Positions 1 to 11,951 of a DNA stretch of 64,000 bases are shown here, piece by piece (the first letter of the stretch is position 1; each line of letters starts with the position of its first letter). Under the pieces are notes generated by a model, which was not told the origin of the DNA, ran no database searches, and was given only the letters and a program-made list of their open reading frames with translations. This DNA is from Solea solea (taxonomy: Eukaryota > Chordata > Actinopteri > Pleuronectiformes > Soleidae): contig NC_081138.1 of NCBI RefSeq assembly GCF_958295425.1, forward strand, positions 26,813,512 through 26,877,511. Reading direction: 5' to 3'. A program made the position numbers and the translations under genes.

Positions 1-299
1 CCGTGTGACCCAGACACCCAGGCCCCACAGCCCCAGACTATCATTTATTCATATCCATATCATATCCTTATCCTTTATCTCATTTGGGACTTATTTTTTT
101 TCTTTAAATGTGTTCCACTGAAGTACAGTATCACTTATGATGGGTGCTTCATATTGTAAATTGTTATTTTAAGTATGTTATTATCAACTTGCCTCATTAC
201 TCTTTGGTAACTAGTTATGAACATGGACAACCCAACCAGGCGTGACATCATCCATAATAATCTGAACTAATTCAATTATTTTATACCGCATTATCCTCC

Positions 300-470
300 A
301 CATGAGGTTCACAAGGGGCGCTGGTGCCAATCCCAGTTTACATAGGACCACTCCCACTCTCACCTATGGTCAATTTAGAGTGTCCAGTTTGCCTAATCCC
401 AAAATCTGCTGTTTTTGGACTGTGGGAGGAAACCAGAGATCCTGGATTAAACCCATGCACGTAGAAAAAG
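300..470 (+). repeat. LINE/SINE-like dispersed repeat fragment
   Basis: Shares the phrases CTCACCTATGGTCAATTTAG and TTTTTGGACTGTGGGAGGAA with the copy at 9080-9320 and with a very common teleost interspersed repeat. It is degenerate and has no coding potential. Confidence 0.65.
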
Positions 471-3324
471 CCCTTTTTTCCGACCATGTTGCAAACCCAG
501 GTCTTCTTGTCCATTTGTCGTATGTTTTTTTCTTTTGCTCAATATTTTCAAAATGACCGATCGTGAAAATAATAAGTTCTTCTTTCTTCGTCTTATTTTA
601 AAGGTCTTGTTTAAAGCTGGATTACATCTTAAAAAGCTACAAAATATGTTCCACTAATCTGGTTCTTCAGCACACAGCCCTGCCCCTCTAGAGTTCCTAT
701 TAATCTGAAAAGTCCATCGTCGTGAGTAGGTACTTCTTTCGGTCAAAGTTTGGAGTAGAGGGAAAGTTTTTCCCTGGGTAATTTCGTTTTGTTTTTTTTA
801 AATCCTGGGTGAATCAGAGAAGTTCCTGTGGTGGAAAAATGGGCTATAGTGGCTCCAGAGCTCTGCAGGAAACAACACCACAAAGATAAACCTTTGACTT
901 TAATCTGAACCATAGAACTGGGAACATCATGAACATCATGAACATCAGAAATGAATTATCCCCAGCATCTCAGTGTTTGCTTTACTGGTCAATCTGACTT
1001 CAGCCTCGTTGGGTCATCAATATTAAGTTACTCACTGTCGCCTGCCAGTTCCTCATTGTGAAGGTTATGAACTTTTCATAGGCACATTTTGTTCACTTAG
1101 ATGAACTGGCTAAAGTAACTGCGAGCAGCCGCCTTCTCGTGAGGAAACACGTGTCTGTCAGAGAATTTGCAAATTAATTTTGAGGAACATCAACTGCATG
1201 AAATATATCCTTTCCTTTCTTTTCTTGGACGTGAGCATGAATTTAAGGTAATTTTTAGAAATGATTGCGAAATCTGCAGAAAGGTCAGGTTGATAAAGAG
1301 CGTTGAGTGTCGTCCACTTAACAAGTTTTCTTCCACAAATGTCTTTGTACATTGAAGAAAACTCCTTTCTTCAAATTTGTTTTTCTGGTGCTAAATTGTT
1401 GATACATTTTCAACAGTGGTTCAGAAACTTACCCCAAAATGTAGTAGAACTAAAAAGTTAAATATGAAGCTTATAACGTTTATACAACTTTTAATAAGTT
1501 AAGAGATAGTTCACAGTTTTAATAGTTTAAAAATAAAACTCTGGGCCTCCATAGACTTTTGACAATGATATAAAAACTTGTTGTAGGCAGCTTGTAGATA
1601 AAGTAACAAGAATAAAACCACTATGTCCATGTGAGCCGTTGACCTTAGAGGGAAGCAATTCCTCATCTCCTGTGTTCTCTGTACTGTAATCTTCCTAATA
1701 AATTCATACAATGCCTTTAAAAAAAAGCCCTGACGTCCCTGCAGCCAACAGTGTGTGAGTAACAAAACCAGTGATGTGACGCGGTTAAAATATCCAACAG
1801 GTTTTCCCTCCTCTTTGTCCAGTAATTGACCTCGGTGAGAATCAGGGACTGATGCTGATGACATGTGGCGATAATGACTAAAACTGGCCGAGTCAATCCT
1901 CTTTCCATTCATCGCCCGGCTCGAATGTTTGTATTTTTCCCTTTAAAATAAATAAATAAACCAAAGGTCCTCATCCGTGAGTGACCACAGGCAATTAGTT
2001 GCGGCGGTGGCGCCACTGTCCGCATGACTCGGGCGGAATCAGGATCAGCAAGGGACAGACTCCATCTCACCGGGTTCCCTTCCTCTTCCTTTGTTTTCAT
2101 CCTGTATCCTTCCTTGTTTTCTTAAATACTCCCCCTCCCCCCTCCCCAATGAAAGTCTAAACAAAATACAATACTGTGAAAGTAAACAAATGCACAAATA
2201 TCATTTTTATACCACCTCACTCAGTGTGCAGATGCTGAACAAGGCTTCTTAGTCTATGACTCTGTTTTTGATTGACTGGTTTGTGACTGTGAAGCATCGC
2301 AGAACGTGTATCGTAAATAGTTTTTATGTTGCACTTTGAATGGAGCAGGATGATTAACAGAGAAACAGGATATGACAGTGAGATTCTTTGCCTGTTGGTC
2401 ACAGAGAGATAAAAATGGAAATGGAAAGGTTTTTTTTATTAATAGTCTTTTTATGTTATTGCCTCTCTAGGGACATGGCCATTTTGTGTATACCTTCATT
2501 TTATGCTGTTTTCTTGAAAGCAGGTATATTTTCTAGCCACAGCATGTCTCACGATAACTTGTTGAAATGGACAGATAATGGTTGATCAATAATTCCATCC
2601 GTAATGCCCTTAAATGTAAATGAAGTCATATCAGAGAGAAGTAGGCTGCTTCCAGACATACACTGAAGTCAGGACATTCTGTGGGCTGTGTGACCACTTT
2701 GTCATTTTAAACCTTCACTTAACAACCACACATTATCTGCCTGCAACTGTTTTAAATGAGCCTGTTGTTGTTTTTGTAGGGATGTGTTTCTACCTTAGAG
2801 GTTGTTTGATATCTTTGATCATGCAGGTTATCTCTGGAATCCCCAGGCTTGTAATGCATGTAAATTGACATTGTCACCCCACAGGAAAATGTGATACTGA
2901 CCACCTTACTAAAAATTTGTGTTTAAAAATTAGGTTTCAGAAGTCGGAAGTCAGATGTTGGAACTGGGAGAGGCATCCCATGTCTGGTGTTGGAGAGTTT
3001 GCTCCGACTACACCTGGAACACATGGTGTCAACTGCTGATAAAGGTCGCTGAGAGTTTTTACATCGTTACAACGTTTGAGGAGGAGTTATGTTAACTACG
3101 GCTCCAGTGTGTCATCGAGCCATATTTTTAGACACGCCTAAAAAATCCAGAACTCTGATGAGAAACTGTTTTCAGTCCTAACTCTTTAATTCTTTACTCC
3201 ACAGTGGTAAACCTTTGTCCACATGTTCCTCAGCCACCATTATCACCTTAAGCGTTAAAATACAGTGGTGTAAATAGGTCGAGCAAAGTCAGCGACAGAC
3301 TTTTCACACAAGACAGATTTTTTT

Positions 3325-3480
3325 CTCAATAAGATAATTTGCTCTCTCTTCATCTTCCTCAAATATACTTTATTAGATTAAGATGGAAAAAAAAGATATT
3401 CCTCCAAGTACCACCAGAGGAAGCTGTCACGTACAACTGGTGGTACACGCACCACACTTTGAGAGCTGTGGTTTTAACAT
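3325..3480 (+). repeat. dispersed repeat, copy 1 (related to 46740-46965)
   Basis: Two blocks recur in the same order and orientation at 46740-46965: AATTTGCTCTCTCTTCATC-like and CTCCAAGTACCACCAGAGGA followed by GTGGTACACG and TTTGAGA. The self-complementary GTACCAC/GTGGTAC core suggests a terminal hairpin of a non-autonomous DNA transposon. Confidence 0.6.
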
Positions 3481-4284
3481 TTATGATGTGTGAAAAGAAG
3501 AATCTCTCCATCTGCTTCACGCCGTCTTTAAATAAAGGTTGTAATGACATAAACACGACCATTTTGTCGCATGCATGAAATGATTCTCATACATTTCTGT
3601 AGCAGCCATTAACCTGCACGTTTGGTTAACCTCTCTGAAAACCTGCATCAGCACAAACATGCGGCTCTCGTGTCATCTGCCATTGCCCTTCTCCACCATT
3701 TCAAACCCATCCATCCCCAACCACCTCATGCTATTAGACATATTGTGGAAGTCTGGATTAATGGTTAATTTCCCGGAAACCCCCGTGTTCTGTCATAAAG
3801 TGCTTTCCATTAATTAGTGACTCTGTTTCTAAGAAGGGGGGGGGGGCGACAGGGACAGGAGAAGAGTGATTAATGAGCCAGCGAGTGCAGCCACTGGCTC
3901 GCCTGTACAGTACCAGTGAGGAGCGTGAGAGTCGGACCCGCAAAGCATGAGAAACAAAATAAATATGTGGCTTTGAAAGAAAATGCATCAGAATCCAGTG
4001 GAAAGGAGTGCTGTTTCAAAGGGATGCTGTGAAATGTGAGTGCTGAGCTTGATAAAGTTATGTCTCTGTGTGTGTGTGTGTGTGTGGCCACAAGTCCAGC
4101 TACTGAACTGAGAAGTGTTAACAAGGAGAGCAGTTTCTCACAGTTTTTCTCTCTTTCAACATAGGGATCATTATTCTGACACTGCAGCAATATGTAGGTC
4201 CAGGGAATGTATAAAGGGGTATATATTGTGGAATATGCTGGATATTGGATGGATGGATATTCCCATTGTTCCCAGAGGCTTGGC

Positions 4285-4475
4285 TTTGATTCTTGTTGTT
4301 GTTGGTATTACTCTGCCTCTGTTTGGTCTTTGCAAACAGAGACGATGTAACAGTATAACAGTATACTTGCTACGTCTTTGCAAGCTATGCAATCAGGGTA
4401 CTGACTGAGGGAGCGTCTGTGTGTGTATACAGCAGCAGCACAGAGGTGGGCGGTGGCTGGACGCGTTAATCCCTT
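4285..4475 (+). repeat. dispersed repeat (related to 51120-51412 reverse)
   Basis: TCTGCCTCTGTTTGGTCTTT, then CTGAGGGAGCG, GTGTGTATACAGCAGC and CACAGAGGTGG-type blocks. The reverse complement of 51120-51412 carries the same blocks in the same order, and a shorter piece lies at about 13880-13960. A fragment resembling its GAGGGAGTGTTTGTGTGTAT block is at 14699-14730. Confidence 0.6.
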
Positions 4476-4967
4476 CAAACTGAATGAATGTATATGGGAT
4501 TTTTGGGAATAAAATTGTAACTTTCCAGTCACACGCCAACCTGTTTGCAGGCCTCTCGCACTTCCAACTGCTTATTAAAGCTGGTTAGCCAATCACATGG
4601 TAGCAACTCAATGCATCAGGACTCGTAGACATGGTCTGGGCATGGAAGTCAGATTAGGAGGACGGCCTGGCCTGAGTCCAGTGCTCTGGCCAGACATTAT
4701 CTCTAGCACCCCTGTATGTTTTCATAAGCGGGGCCTCCTAGTTTCTCCAGTGCCGGCCTGTAAGTGGCTGTGGGGAGTGTTTGTGTGTGTGCGTGAATGT
4801 TTATGTATGCCTGTGTGTGTGTGTGTGTGTGTTAGTGCAGAGTAAACTGCCGCCTTGGTGGAGCAACATACTGTCTGCCATGTCTAGAGGAGAGCCATTA
4901 GGGGAGCAATGAAGCTGATGACATGTTGTTCCTGTGACAGGCTGCCTGGCCCCAGACTCTACTGCCG

Positions 4968-4984
4968 CTGCTGCTGCTGCTGGA

Positions 4985-5019
<35 letters not shown>
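4968..5019 (+). repeat. CTG trinucleotide repeat (interrupted)
   Basis: Two CTG runs separated by GAG (about 4968-4983 and 4986-5019). Frames across it give poly-Cys, poly-Ala or poly-Ser and are not genes. Confidence 0.95.
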
Positions 5020-5539
5020 GGGAGCCCGCAGGTCTGCTGCTGGACAGACACAGAGACGCAAGGACGGCGTTTATTTTGGGAGGTAGTGTGGTGCCGGACT
5101 CCCTGTCTCTGTACTCTCCCACCAACCTTTACACACCACCACCCTCCTCTTCCCCACTCTCACACGCACACACCTTATCATCAACACACACACGCACCAA
5201 CCCACAATCGGGACAATTTGGCAAGTGATAAACTGACAGAGGTTTTCTTAAACTCGGTCCACACAAAATAAACAAAACCAAAGCAAAACATAAAAGTGTT
5301 TCATTGCTGGTGCCACAATAGTTTTTGAAACATTTGAGAAAGACTTTAATCCACAGAGCAGACAGAGGTTTTCAGGGGACTATGGATATGATTTCTATGG
5401 TTGAAAGGGATACCAGTACGTGCACTCACCAGCCAATAACATACAGCTGAGCAGATGTACCTAATAAAGTGGTCATGTATGATGAAGAATTGTCAATTAG
5501 TCTCCACAGTGAACCTAATGTAGCTCAGGTGGCTCTGTA

Positions 5540-5600
5540 GAACACAAACAGACTTCCCGCTGAAGCTACACCTCCAGAACACAGGACCAGGTTTGTTCAC
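5540..5600 (+). repeat. dispersed repeat fragment shared with 44340-44385
   Basis: CAGACTTCCCGCTGAAGCTA followed by C(A/G)CCTCCAGA and ACAGGA recurs at 44344-44380 with a few changes. Family unknown. Confidence 0.45.
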
Positions 5601-5836
5601 GAAGAATGTTGGTTTCACGCAGATTAACTTTCAGTACTTTTCGGTGACGCTAACCTTTTTTGGATACTCCAGTAGAAACAGCGCCACCATGGCATCACTT
5701 TGCAGCCCTTTCTGGGCTTTCAGTTGTCACCACCGTACAAACGCATCAGCCTTTTCTTTGGCAGTAGCTTTCCCAAAAAAAAAAAAACCTCTTGTTGGCA
5801 CCTTTTCTGCCATAAGAAGCAGAATCTTCTTCTTCT

Positions 5837-5940
5837 TCTTTCGGCTTCTCTCTTTAGGGGTCACCACAGCGGAGTGTCTGCCATCCTGTCCCCTGTGTCC
5901 TTTACTGTCCTTATGTCCTACTTCACAACACCCATGAACG
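5837..5940 (+). repeat. teleost LINE-type repeat fragment
   Basis: The phrase TCGGCTTCTCTCTTTAGGGG followed by TCACCACAGCGGA matches, from memory, a very common teleost repeat (a LINE-like tail). A nearby TTCTTC tract is typical of its flank. No coding sequence survives. Confidence 0.5.
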
Positions 5941-6648
5941 TTCTCAGACAGAGAAGCAAAATAATAAAGGAGGAATAAAGAACAAAGCCGAATTTGACCA
6001 TTTACCATTTAAATCCAACTGATTGTCTTTGGATGTATAAGCTGCAAGTGTCCGGGTTACCCAGTGTCCATGTGTCTCATCTCAAATTCTCTCCCACCTC
6101 TGCTTTCTGCCTTTTGAAGTAATTAATTTCACTATAGGAAACAACCTCAGAGCTAGCAGCCTAAATGCAGGAAAAACAGAACCTTTTTTGGATTGTGGGA
6201 TCACAAAATACACATACTGTCAAATCCATTACCTCCCAAAACATGTCCCACCAAAGACAAACGTCTCCTCTGCACTTTTGATTTTAATTAATTTATTTTA
6301 TTTTCTTAAGGTCACACCACAGAATTTAGAAAAAAACATGCCAAAAGATATGAGGCGTCTACCTCCCCCTAAAATAATAATGATAATAATAATAATAGGT
6401 TTTCATTTATTTCTTATTTCATCACTTCAATTCTCAGTCGTGTATTTGTACTTTTACTTAATGAGGTTTTACAGCATTTACATGACCTTACTTGTAATAT
6501 ATATGTCACGTTATCTAAATTCTTCCACTTCAGACTTTGACGACATGATACGGAACTGAGTGTTGACTGTTAGGAATGTGTGTTACACCCACCGTGATTT
6601 ATGTGTTTGACTCAGCTGAGGTTGGTGGTCCTCTCCCATTTCATTTTG

Positions 6649-7005
6649 CATTAAAGGTCCAGTTTGTAACATTCAGGAGGCTCTGTTGGGCAGTAATCAA
6701 ATCAAATATATACACGTTTATATATATGTATATATATATATATATATATATACATATACTGTACATACAAATGTTTGTATGAGTTAATAACTGCTTTAAA
6801 ATAAAAAATGATTTGGTATTTTAGGCAAGGGTCTTGGTTTACGGAGGCCACCAACTTGTGTTGCTATATTTCTACAACAGCCAGAATAGTCAATCTACGA
6901 ACAAAGGGGGAAAAAACTACTTTTGGTATGTTGAGAGCCACCGAGTTCTTTACAGTCTGCAGTCACACTATAACGCTAATTCTTACATGCTGGACCTTAA
7001 AATAA
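6649..7005 (+). repeat. MITE-like dispersed repeat with internal TA microsatellite
   Basis: Starts TTAAAGGTCCAGTTTGTAAC (6652 region) and ends near ACATGCTGGACCTTAAAATA. TTAAGGTCCAG-type inverted termini bound about 350 bp that include a (TA)n run at 6720-6760. The opening is typical of a common teleost element. Confidence 0.55.
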
Positions 7006-7200
7006 GGAAGACGAATAAGCTGCAGCTGATGCCGGATGTGTGTTATTTTAAAGGCACAGAAATTAAGTTTCCTGCAACTGTGACACACAACTCCGGACAA
7101 GGCTCGTCCACAGCTTCTTACACTTCTCTTTCTGCATCTATGCATCTGATTGAGTTACACAGGGGAACACTTTTTTGAACAGGTGCCCAGCAGTGAACCC

Positions 7201-7204
<4 letters not shown>

Positions 7205-7251
<47 letters not shown>
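7205..7251 (+). repeat. (CA)n microsatellite
   Basis: Uninterrupted CA dinucleotide run of about 23 units. Confidence 0.98.
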
Positions 7252-7254
<3 letters not shown>

Positions 7255-8705
7255 GTTTGCTCAGCTGTTCTTCTTAGGACATTGATTTGGACAGGCTAGA
7301 AAAAAGTGTCATCCCTAATCTTAACCTAAGCACAATTCAAACCTTAGCCTTGAACTTGACCAGTTCCTTCGGAAATTAGGTTCTGCTTCATTAGGTTTAG
7401 GTCTCCATGAAGACTACTGGTCCTCTGAAGGTCAGTGTTTATGCCAGAAAAGGTCGTAAAGAGGTAACAAATACAAGCACACACACACACTGCTCTCCTC
7501 TTCTTTCCTTAACTCTGTCCTTCTGTCAATGTAACTCGAGCCTCTCTCGGTATAAGCCCGGCCATGTCGTCTCTCACATACTCCAGCAGAGTTTGGGGAC
7601 ATTGATTCTGGACCATGCGTACATAACTGGGAATACCACTCACACCCAGGATTAACTCTTATGATATGAAGAGTGACCCCTGTCGTACAGTGAGAACACT
7701 GGGCTAATCCCGCAGCTGAAACGTCGCCTGTGGAGTTGTTGAAATGCCTGTCTCACGCAGTGATGGAGGTCATGTTGGTACATAAGAACCTGTCACTGAA
7801 CGATACCTTTAACCTCATTCTCATGTTGGCATTTTCTAAATCCTATTTGTCACATTTACTTTATTTTAATTGCTAATTTCATTAATCGCTGTATTTAAGG
7901 ACATTTTCTTCAGAGACTTTTGTGCAGCAAAGCATGACCGTTCAGGTGATGGACTATCAGCCACAATCATTTCATTCATAACAATTACACTGACGACTGA
8001 GTTGGCTCCAGTGTGTCACTTTTCTCAAAACAACATTGGATGTCAGTTTTTTTCTTGTCGATTCACAGATTGTTGGGGATTTCTGGACAAACAACTAAGA
8101 TGGAGGAGGATTCTTCTTCTTCACCATGCCAAAGGAAACAAACCATTGTAAGTACAAACAGATGACTCATAACTGACACTTTGCTATTCATTTGTCAGAG
8201 GAAGTTTACAAATGAGGAGACGTCAGAGGTGGAGTTTACAATAAATGAATTGGACGATTAAGTGCTAAGATTAAGAGATACATAAGAAAGTGATGAATAA
8301 ACTGGCTTTTAATTACAGTGTAGGGGGAAAAAATAAATTCATTAATTAATTAAAGCATAAACCTCTACCATGACCGCTCAGTTTCCCACTGTGTCTGTAC
8401 ATGTATTTTAAATGATCCTGAATCTAATGCTTATTGTAGGCATACACAGATATACAGATACACAGATATCCCCAACATTTAAGGTACACCACTAAGTATT
8501 CAAACTGGTGTGACTGGGTCAGGCAACCGTATACAGTATACATGCTGAGGAGAAATTTGATGCACTGACCGAGTCACGTCTGACTCCCACTCCATAGGTG
8601 GCACTGTAACTCTCTATACGCTATTGTTTCCTGTTCATTTACTGTACGTCACAAGCAAACAGCAATCGGCGAGATGGATGATAAATCATCTAGGTATACG
8701 TTAAG

Positions 8706-8912
8706 CTGTGTTTCCACCTAATGGAACAATCTGTCCCAACTGTTCCATTTTTGGCACCCTTCCTTTAGGGTACCAGAGTAAAACAACAATCAGCTGATTG
8801 GGCGACAGAAAAGTCTGCAGTCTATTCTCATACAGAGCTTGACAAATTCCATTCCACCATTCCAAACCGCACTGTACTGTACCAAACCGAACCATACCAT
8901 ATTGGAAATATG
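8706..8912 (+). mobile_element. non-autonomous DNA transposon-like fragment
   Basis: Opens GTGTTTCCACCTAATGGAAC and closes in ACTGTACTGTACCAAACCGA then CATACCATATTGGAAA. GTTTCCAC...GGAAA ends with GTACC-rich inner parts resemble the ends of the element at 42990-43585. No transposase is present. Confidence 0.5.
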
Positions 8913-9079
8913 GCATATGATGTTTGTCCAATTAAGAATAATTAGATTTAACTCAGACTAACGTTTTTAAGTGACACTATAAACGATTGTCTTAGTACAA
9001 CTGAAATCTGACTTTTAACATACACTGCTGAGTGTTTTGGTGACATAAATTACACACTTGGAGCTTTTAAATTGTAAAG

Positions 9080-9320
9080 GAGACGTCTGATAGATTTTGG
9101 AATGTCTCCAGTCCTTCACAGGGCCAACATACAAAGACAAACAACCGTCCACTCTCACACTCACACCTACGGTCAGTTGAGTGTCCGATTAACCTCTGCA
9201 TGTTTTTGGACTGTGGGAGGAAACCGGAATGCACAGGGAGAACATGCAAACTCCAACTGGGATTCTAACCGCTGACCTTCTTGCTGTGAGGCAACAATGC
9301 TAGCCACTGCAACACCATAT
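9080..9320 (+). repeat. LINE/SINE-like dispersed repeat, longer copy
   Basis: CACTCTCACACTCACACCTA, TTTTTGGACTGTGGGAGGAA, AGGGAGAACATGCAAACTCC and CTTCTTGCTGTGAGGCAACA are the hallmark phrases of a very common teleost interspersed repeat. A shorter copy is at 300-470. Confidence 0.75.
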
Positions 9321-9382
9321 GGATTAATGCAGCTTGCAAAAAAGCTCCAAGAATTCAGCGCCATGCCTTTGTCACAGGTCTC

Positions 9383-9697
9383 CAACTAATGATCATAGTG
9401 ATAGTGATTATTTTTCTATTAATCAATCGTTTGGTCCACAAAGTATTAGAAAATGTTGAAATCGCTGACCTGTGTTTTCCAAATCTGGAAATGATGATGT
9501 TTTTAAAGGTCTTGAACGATTCAGTTGTAATGATTAATTTGTTATATGGAGCCAGGAAACCCGACAATATTCATATTTAAGGAGCTGCTGAAAAACCACA
9601 GAACTTGTTTTAATTATGCCCTCAAACTCATTAACCCATTATAAAATAGCTGACAGTGAATTAATGATCAACAAATATTGGATTAATTGTTGCAGCT
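9383..9697 (+). repeat. AT-rich dispersed repeat ending GATTAATTGTTGCAGCTC
   Basis: Blocks GAAATGATGAT, TTGTTATATGGAGC, AACTTGTTTTAATTATG and AAAATAGCTGACAG followed by GATTAATTGTTGCAGCTC recur at 17895-18630. The GATTAAT...GCAGCTC end is a hallmark of a widespread teleost repeat. It directly abuts the SINE at 9692. Confidence 0.65.
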
Positions 9698-9916
9698 CAG
9701 TGGTAGAGCGAGTCGTCTTTCAGCTTGAAGGTCTGTGGGTTTGACATGCCGATGTGTCTTTGGGCAAGACACTTAACCCCACGTTGCTTGTGACGGCTGT
9801 GCCGTGTTAGTGGGTTTGAAAGATGGGTGATAGAACACGCACTGCACGTAAATGCACTGTATGAAAGTGTGGCAAAAACTGCAGTGTCAAGCAGCTTTGA
9901 GTGATCATTAAGATCA
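9692..9916 (+). mobile_element. tRNA-derived SINE
   Basis: A-box-like CAGCTCAGTGGTAGAGCG (9693-9710) and a degenerate B-box GGGTTTGACATGCC (about 9737-9750) form a tRNA-like head. The body has TTGGGCAAGACACTTAACCC and ends AGCTTTGAGTGATCATTAAG, characteristic of teleost SINEs. Confidence 0.7.
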
Positions 9917-10059
9917 TTAACTTTTACATTTTGTGCATATTTACTAATAGCTAAGTGTAAAACAGTTAATGTTTTTGTGTTTTCCTTTTTGTGGTGGTGA
10001 TTTGCACTTCGGCGCCAACATAGTTTTCTTTACATTGAAAACTTAGAATTTAATTTTTT

Positions 10060-10230
10060 TTTTGTTTATTTCTCCTTTATTTAACCAGATAAAAAGACCC
10101 ATTGAGATCAAGATCTCTTTCACAAGGGTGACCTGGCCAAGAAAGGCAGCAGCACACATCATAGTCTATTAAAAACAGGAAGACAACAACTACAATACAA
10201 ACATAGAATTACAAAAGTACAACTCGACAA
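10060..10230 (-). mobile_element. LINE 3' tail, minus orientation
   Basis: On the + strand it reads TTTATTTAACCAGATAAAAA, then CATTGAGATCAAGATCTCTT and GTGACCTGGCCAAGAAAGGC. The reverse complement ends in a TTAAATAAAGG-type LINE tail. No reverse transcriptase remains. Confidence 0.55.
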
Positions 10231-10529
10231 ACATAAAGTGCAAAAGTTTTGGTCACAGTAACAATTTAAGAGCACAGGCACTGTTCAATTGTTTTGTTTT
10301 TTCTATCTTTTAAGATAGAAAAATAAAGTCAGATGAAAAATTGTGATGAAATTATAAATACAAAGCTAAAGGTTAAACAATATAATTCATGTACCTTAAT
10401 CATCTAATGCATATTATTGTATCATTATATATTATTACAATGACTTTGAAGAGTTTGTGTTGCATAACTTTGTGTGTGTGTGTGTAAAGCATATATAATT
10501 CTCTCCTTTAAGTAGATTTTTTTTCTATT

Positions 10530-10760
10530 CACTCCTGATCAGCGCGGCTTCCACAGAGATCAGCAGCAGGCAGCGCAACATTCCCAGAGTGAGCAGAGAG
10601 AGCAGAGCACAGCAGGATGTTGCGTCTTTAAGAGTTAAGAAACTTGAAACCGTGTTTGCGCAACAATCAGTGCGGCTCCCAGCCGCCAAAGTGTCTAGAC
10701 TGGCACATGATGGCGGGAATCAACCAATGGCTCCAGAGCTTTCCTCTGTGGCCCCGAGAG
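10530..10760 (+). promoter_or_regulatory. candidate smad6 distal promoter/enhancer with BMP-response-like site
   Basis: A GC-richer island in an AT-rich surround, about 1.4-1.6 kb before the smad6 ATG. Seen: GCCGCC (10682-10687), exactly five bases, then GTCT inside the palindrome GTCTAGAC (10693-10700); GGCGGGAA (10712-10719, E2F-like); CCAAT (10724-10728); then a GA-rich purine tract. A GC box spaced five bases from GTCT is the known layout of BMP-Smad/Smad4 response elements, and mammalian Smad6 is a direct BMP target. Function here is inferred. Confidence 0.4.
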
Positions 10761-10836
10761 GGAGAGAGACACTGAGAGACAGGGAGAGAGAGCGAGAGCG
10801 AGAGCGAGGGAGAGAGAGACAGAGAGAGAGAGAGAG
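10756..10836 (+). repeat. GA-rich purine tract
   Basis: Imperfect (GA)n with CGAGAG interruptions directly after the candidate promoter/enhancer patch. Such a tract may form non-B DNA or bind GAGA-type factors, but here it is only a sequence observation. Confidence 0.9.
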
Positions 10837-10936
10837 TAAAGTCTGACTAGATCACATGTGGTACTGAAGGAGGGGGCCTTCAAAATAAAAGCATTTCAGT
10901 AACGTTATAAAAACTACATTCAGTGGCCTTTATGAA

Positions 10937-11072
10937 TTGTTATTATTATTATTGTTATTGTCATTATTATAATTATTGTAAGTATTATTATTGTTATTGT
11001 TATTATTATAATTATTATAAGTAATAATAATAACAACACCACCAATAATAACTATTACCATAATAATAATAT
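10937..11072 (+). repeat. TTA/AAT trinucleotide-rich tract
   Basis: Degenerate ATT/TTA units that switch to AATAATAAC-type units midway, so the two halves are roughly complementary and could fold back. Confidence 0.85.
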
Positions 11073-11406
11073 TTGCAACATTTACAACAACACAATTACA
11101 TCTTGTCACATGTTTGAAAAGGAGTAGGAGTGACTGATGAATTTGTTTGTATTTTAGGTTTAATATTAAACTTATTTGTCTTTTTTTAAGTCAAAGTAAA
11201 TGAACTTCCCCCTATAATTAGTAAGACAATACAAACTTAAGGAATGAAACCAACATTATTGATTGTTTTTACGCTCAGAAATAATTTCACGTGTGTTTTG
11301 GATCAACCTCTCGTCTACAATCATGTGTAGAATGGATCACGCATGAGTCTAATTTTGAAAATCCACCCAGTCTGTGTCATTATGTCTGACTTGACTCTGG
11401 TGCGCG

Positions 11407-11412
11407 CGTGTG

Positions 11413-11443
<31 letters not shown>

Positions 11444-11462
11444 CGTGTGTGTTGTGTGTGTC
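11407..11462 (+). repeat. (GT)n microsatellite upstream of smad6
   Basis: Interrupted GT run about 670 bp before the smad6 ATG, bordering the CpG-rich leader. Confidence 0.95.
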
Positions 11463-11951
11463 CGCAGAGGACCTGCGGGGTTGGTGCAGAGTAGAGTAAT
11501 TCCAGCTCTCTTTAAAACAACTTCTCTGCACGGAATCCGTCCTGCAGTTTGGCACTTGGAGTCCGCGTCCAGCTCTGCTTTATCCCGGGATAGTGACGCA
11601 CGGTTGTCGCTTCTTCCACACCGACACTGACCGGCGGGATTCCAGCGCTGTGAGGATTTATTTCAGGGTGAAGAAAGACAGAAAGAAGAGGGGATTTACG
11701 GAGCAGGGGAGTTCGCCATCGAGCTCCAGGAGAAACTGTGTAAAAGTGTCGGTGTTTGTGATTTTTGTTGCTCTTCTCTCCGTGAATGTGGACCGACACG
11801 TTCGCTCTGACTATGGTTCGTGGATCGTGTGCGGGATCTCCACGGTGTTGGGCAGTTGACGGATTGGCATAAGAGTTGTGGCTTAATTGAGTTGGCGACA
11901 GCAGGTCACTGAGCAGTGACTGTGTGGAGCCGTCTCTCTTTCTCCAGACGC

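Larger units (their letters stand above)
1..10500. other. intergenic region upstream of smad6
   Basis: No spliced or intact gene is recognisable on either strand. The open frames are short, show no family motif, and several are translations of microsatellites. Contents that can be named are listed separately: L2/SINE-like fragments (300-470, 9080-9320), a MITE-like fragment (8706-8912), an AT-rich repeat (9383-9697), a SINE (9692-9916) and a LINE tail (10060-10230). The remainder looks unique and AT-rich. Confidence 0.7.

Noticed and set aside
4801..5271. Poly-Cys, poly-Ala and poly-Ser frames
   Set aside because: Six-frame readings of the CTG repeat and flanking GT microsatellite, not genes.
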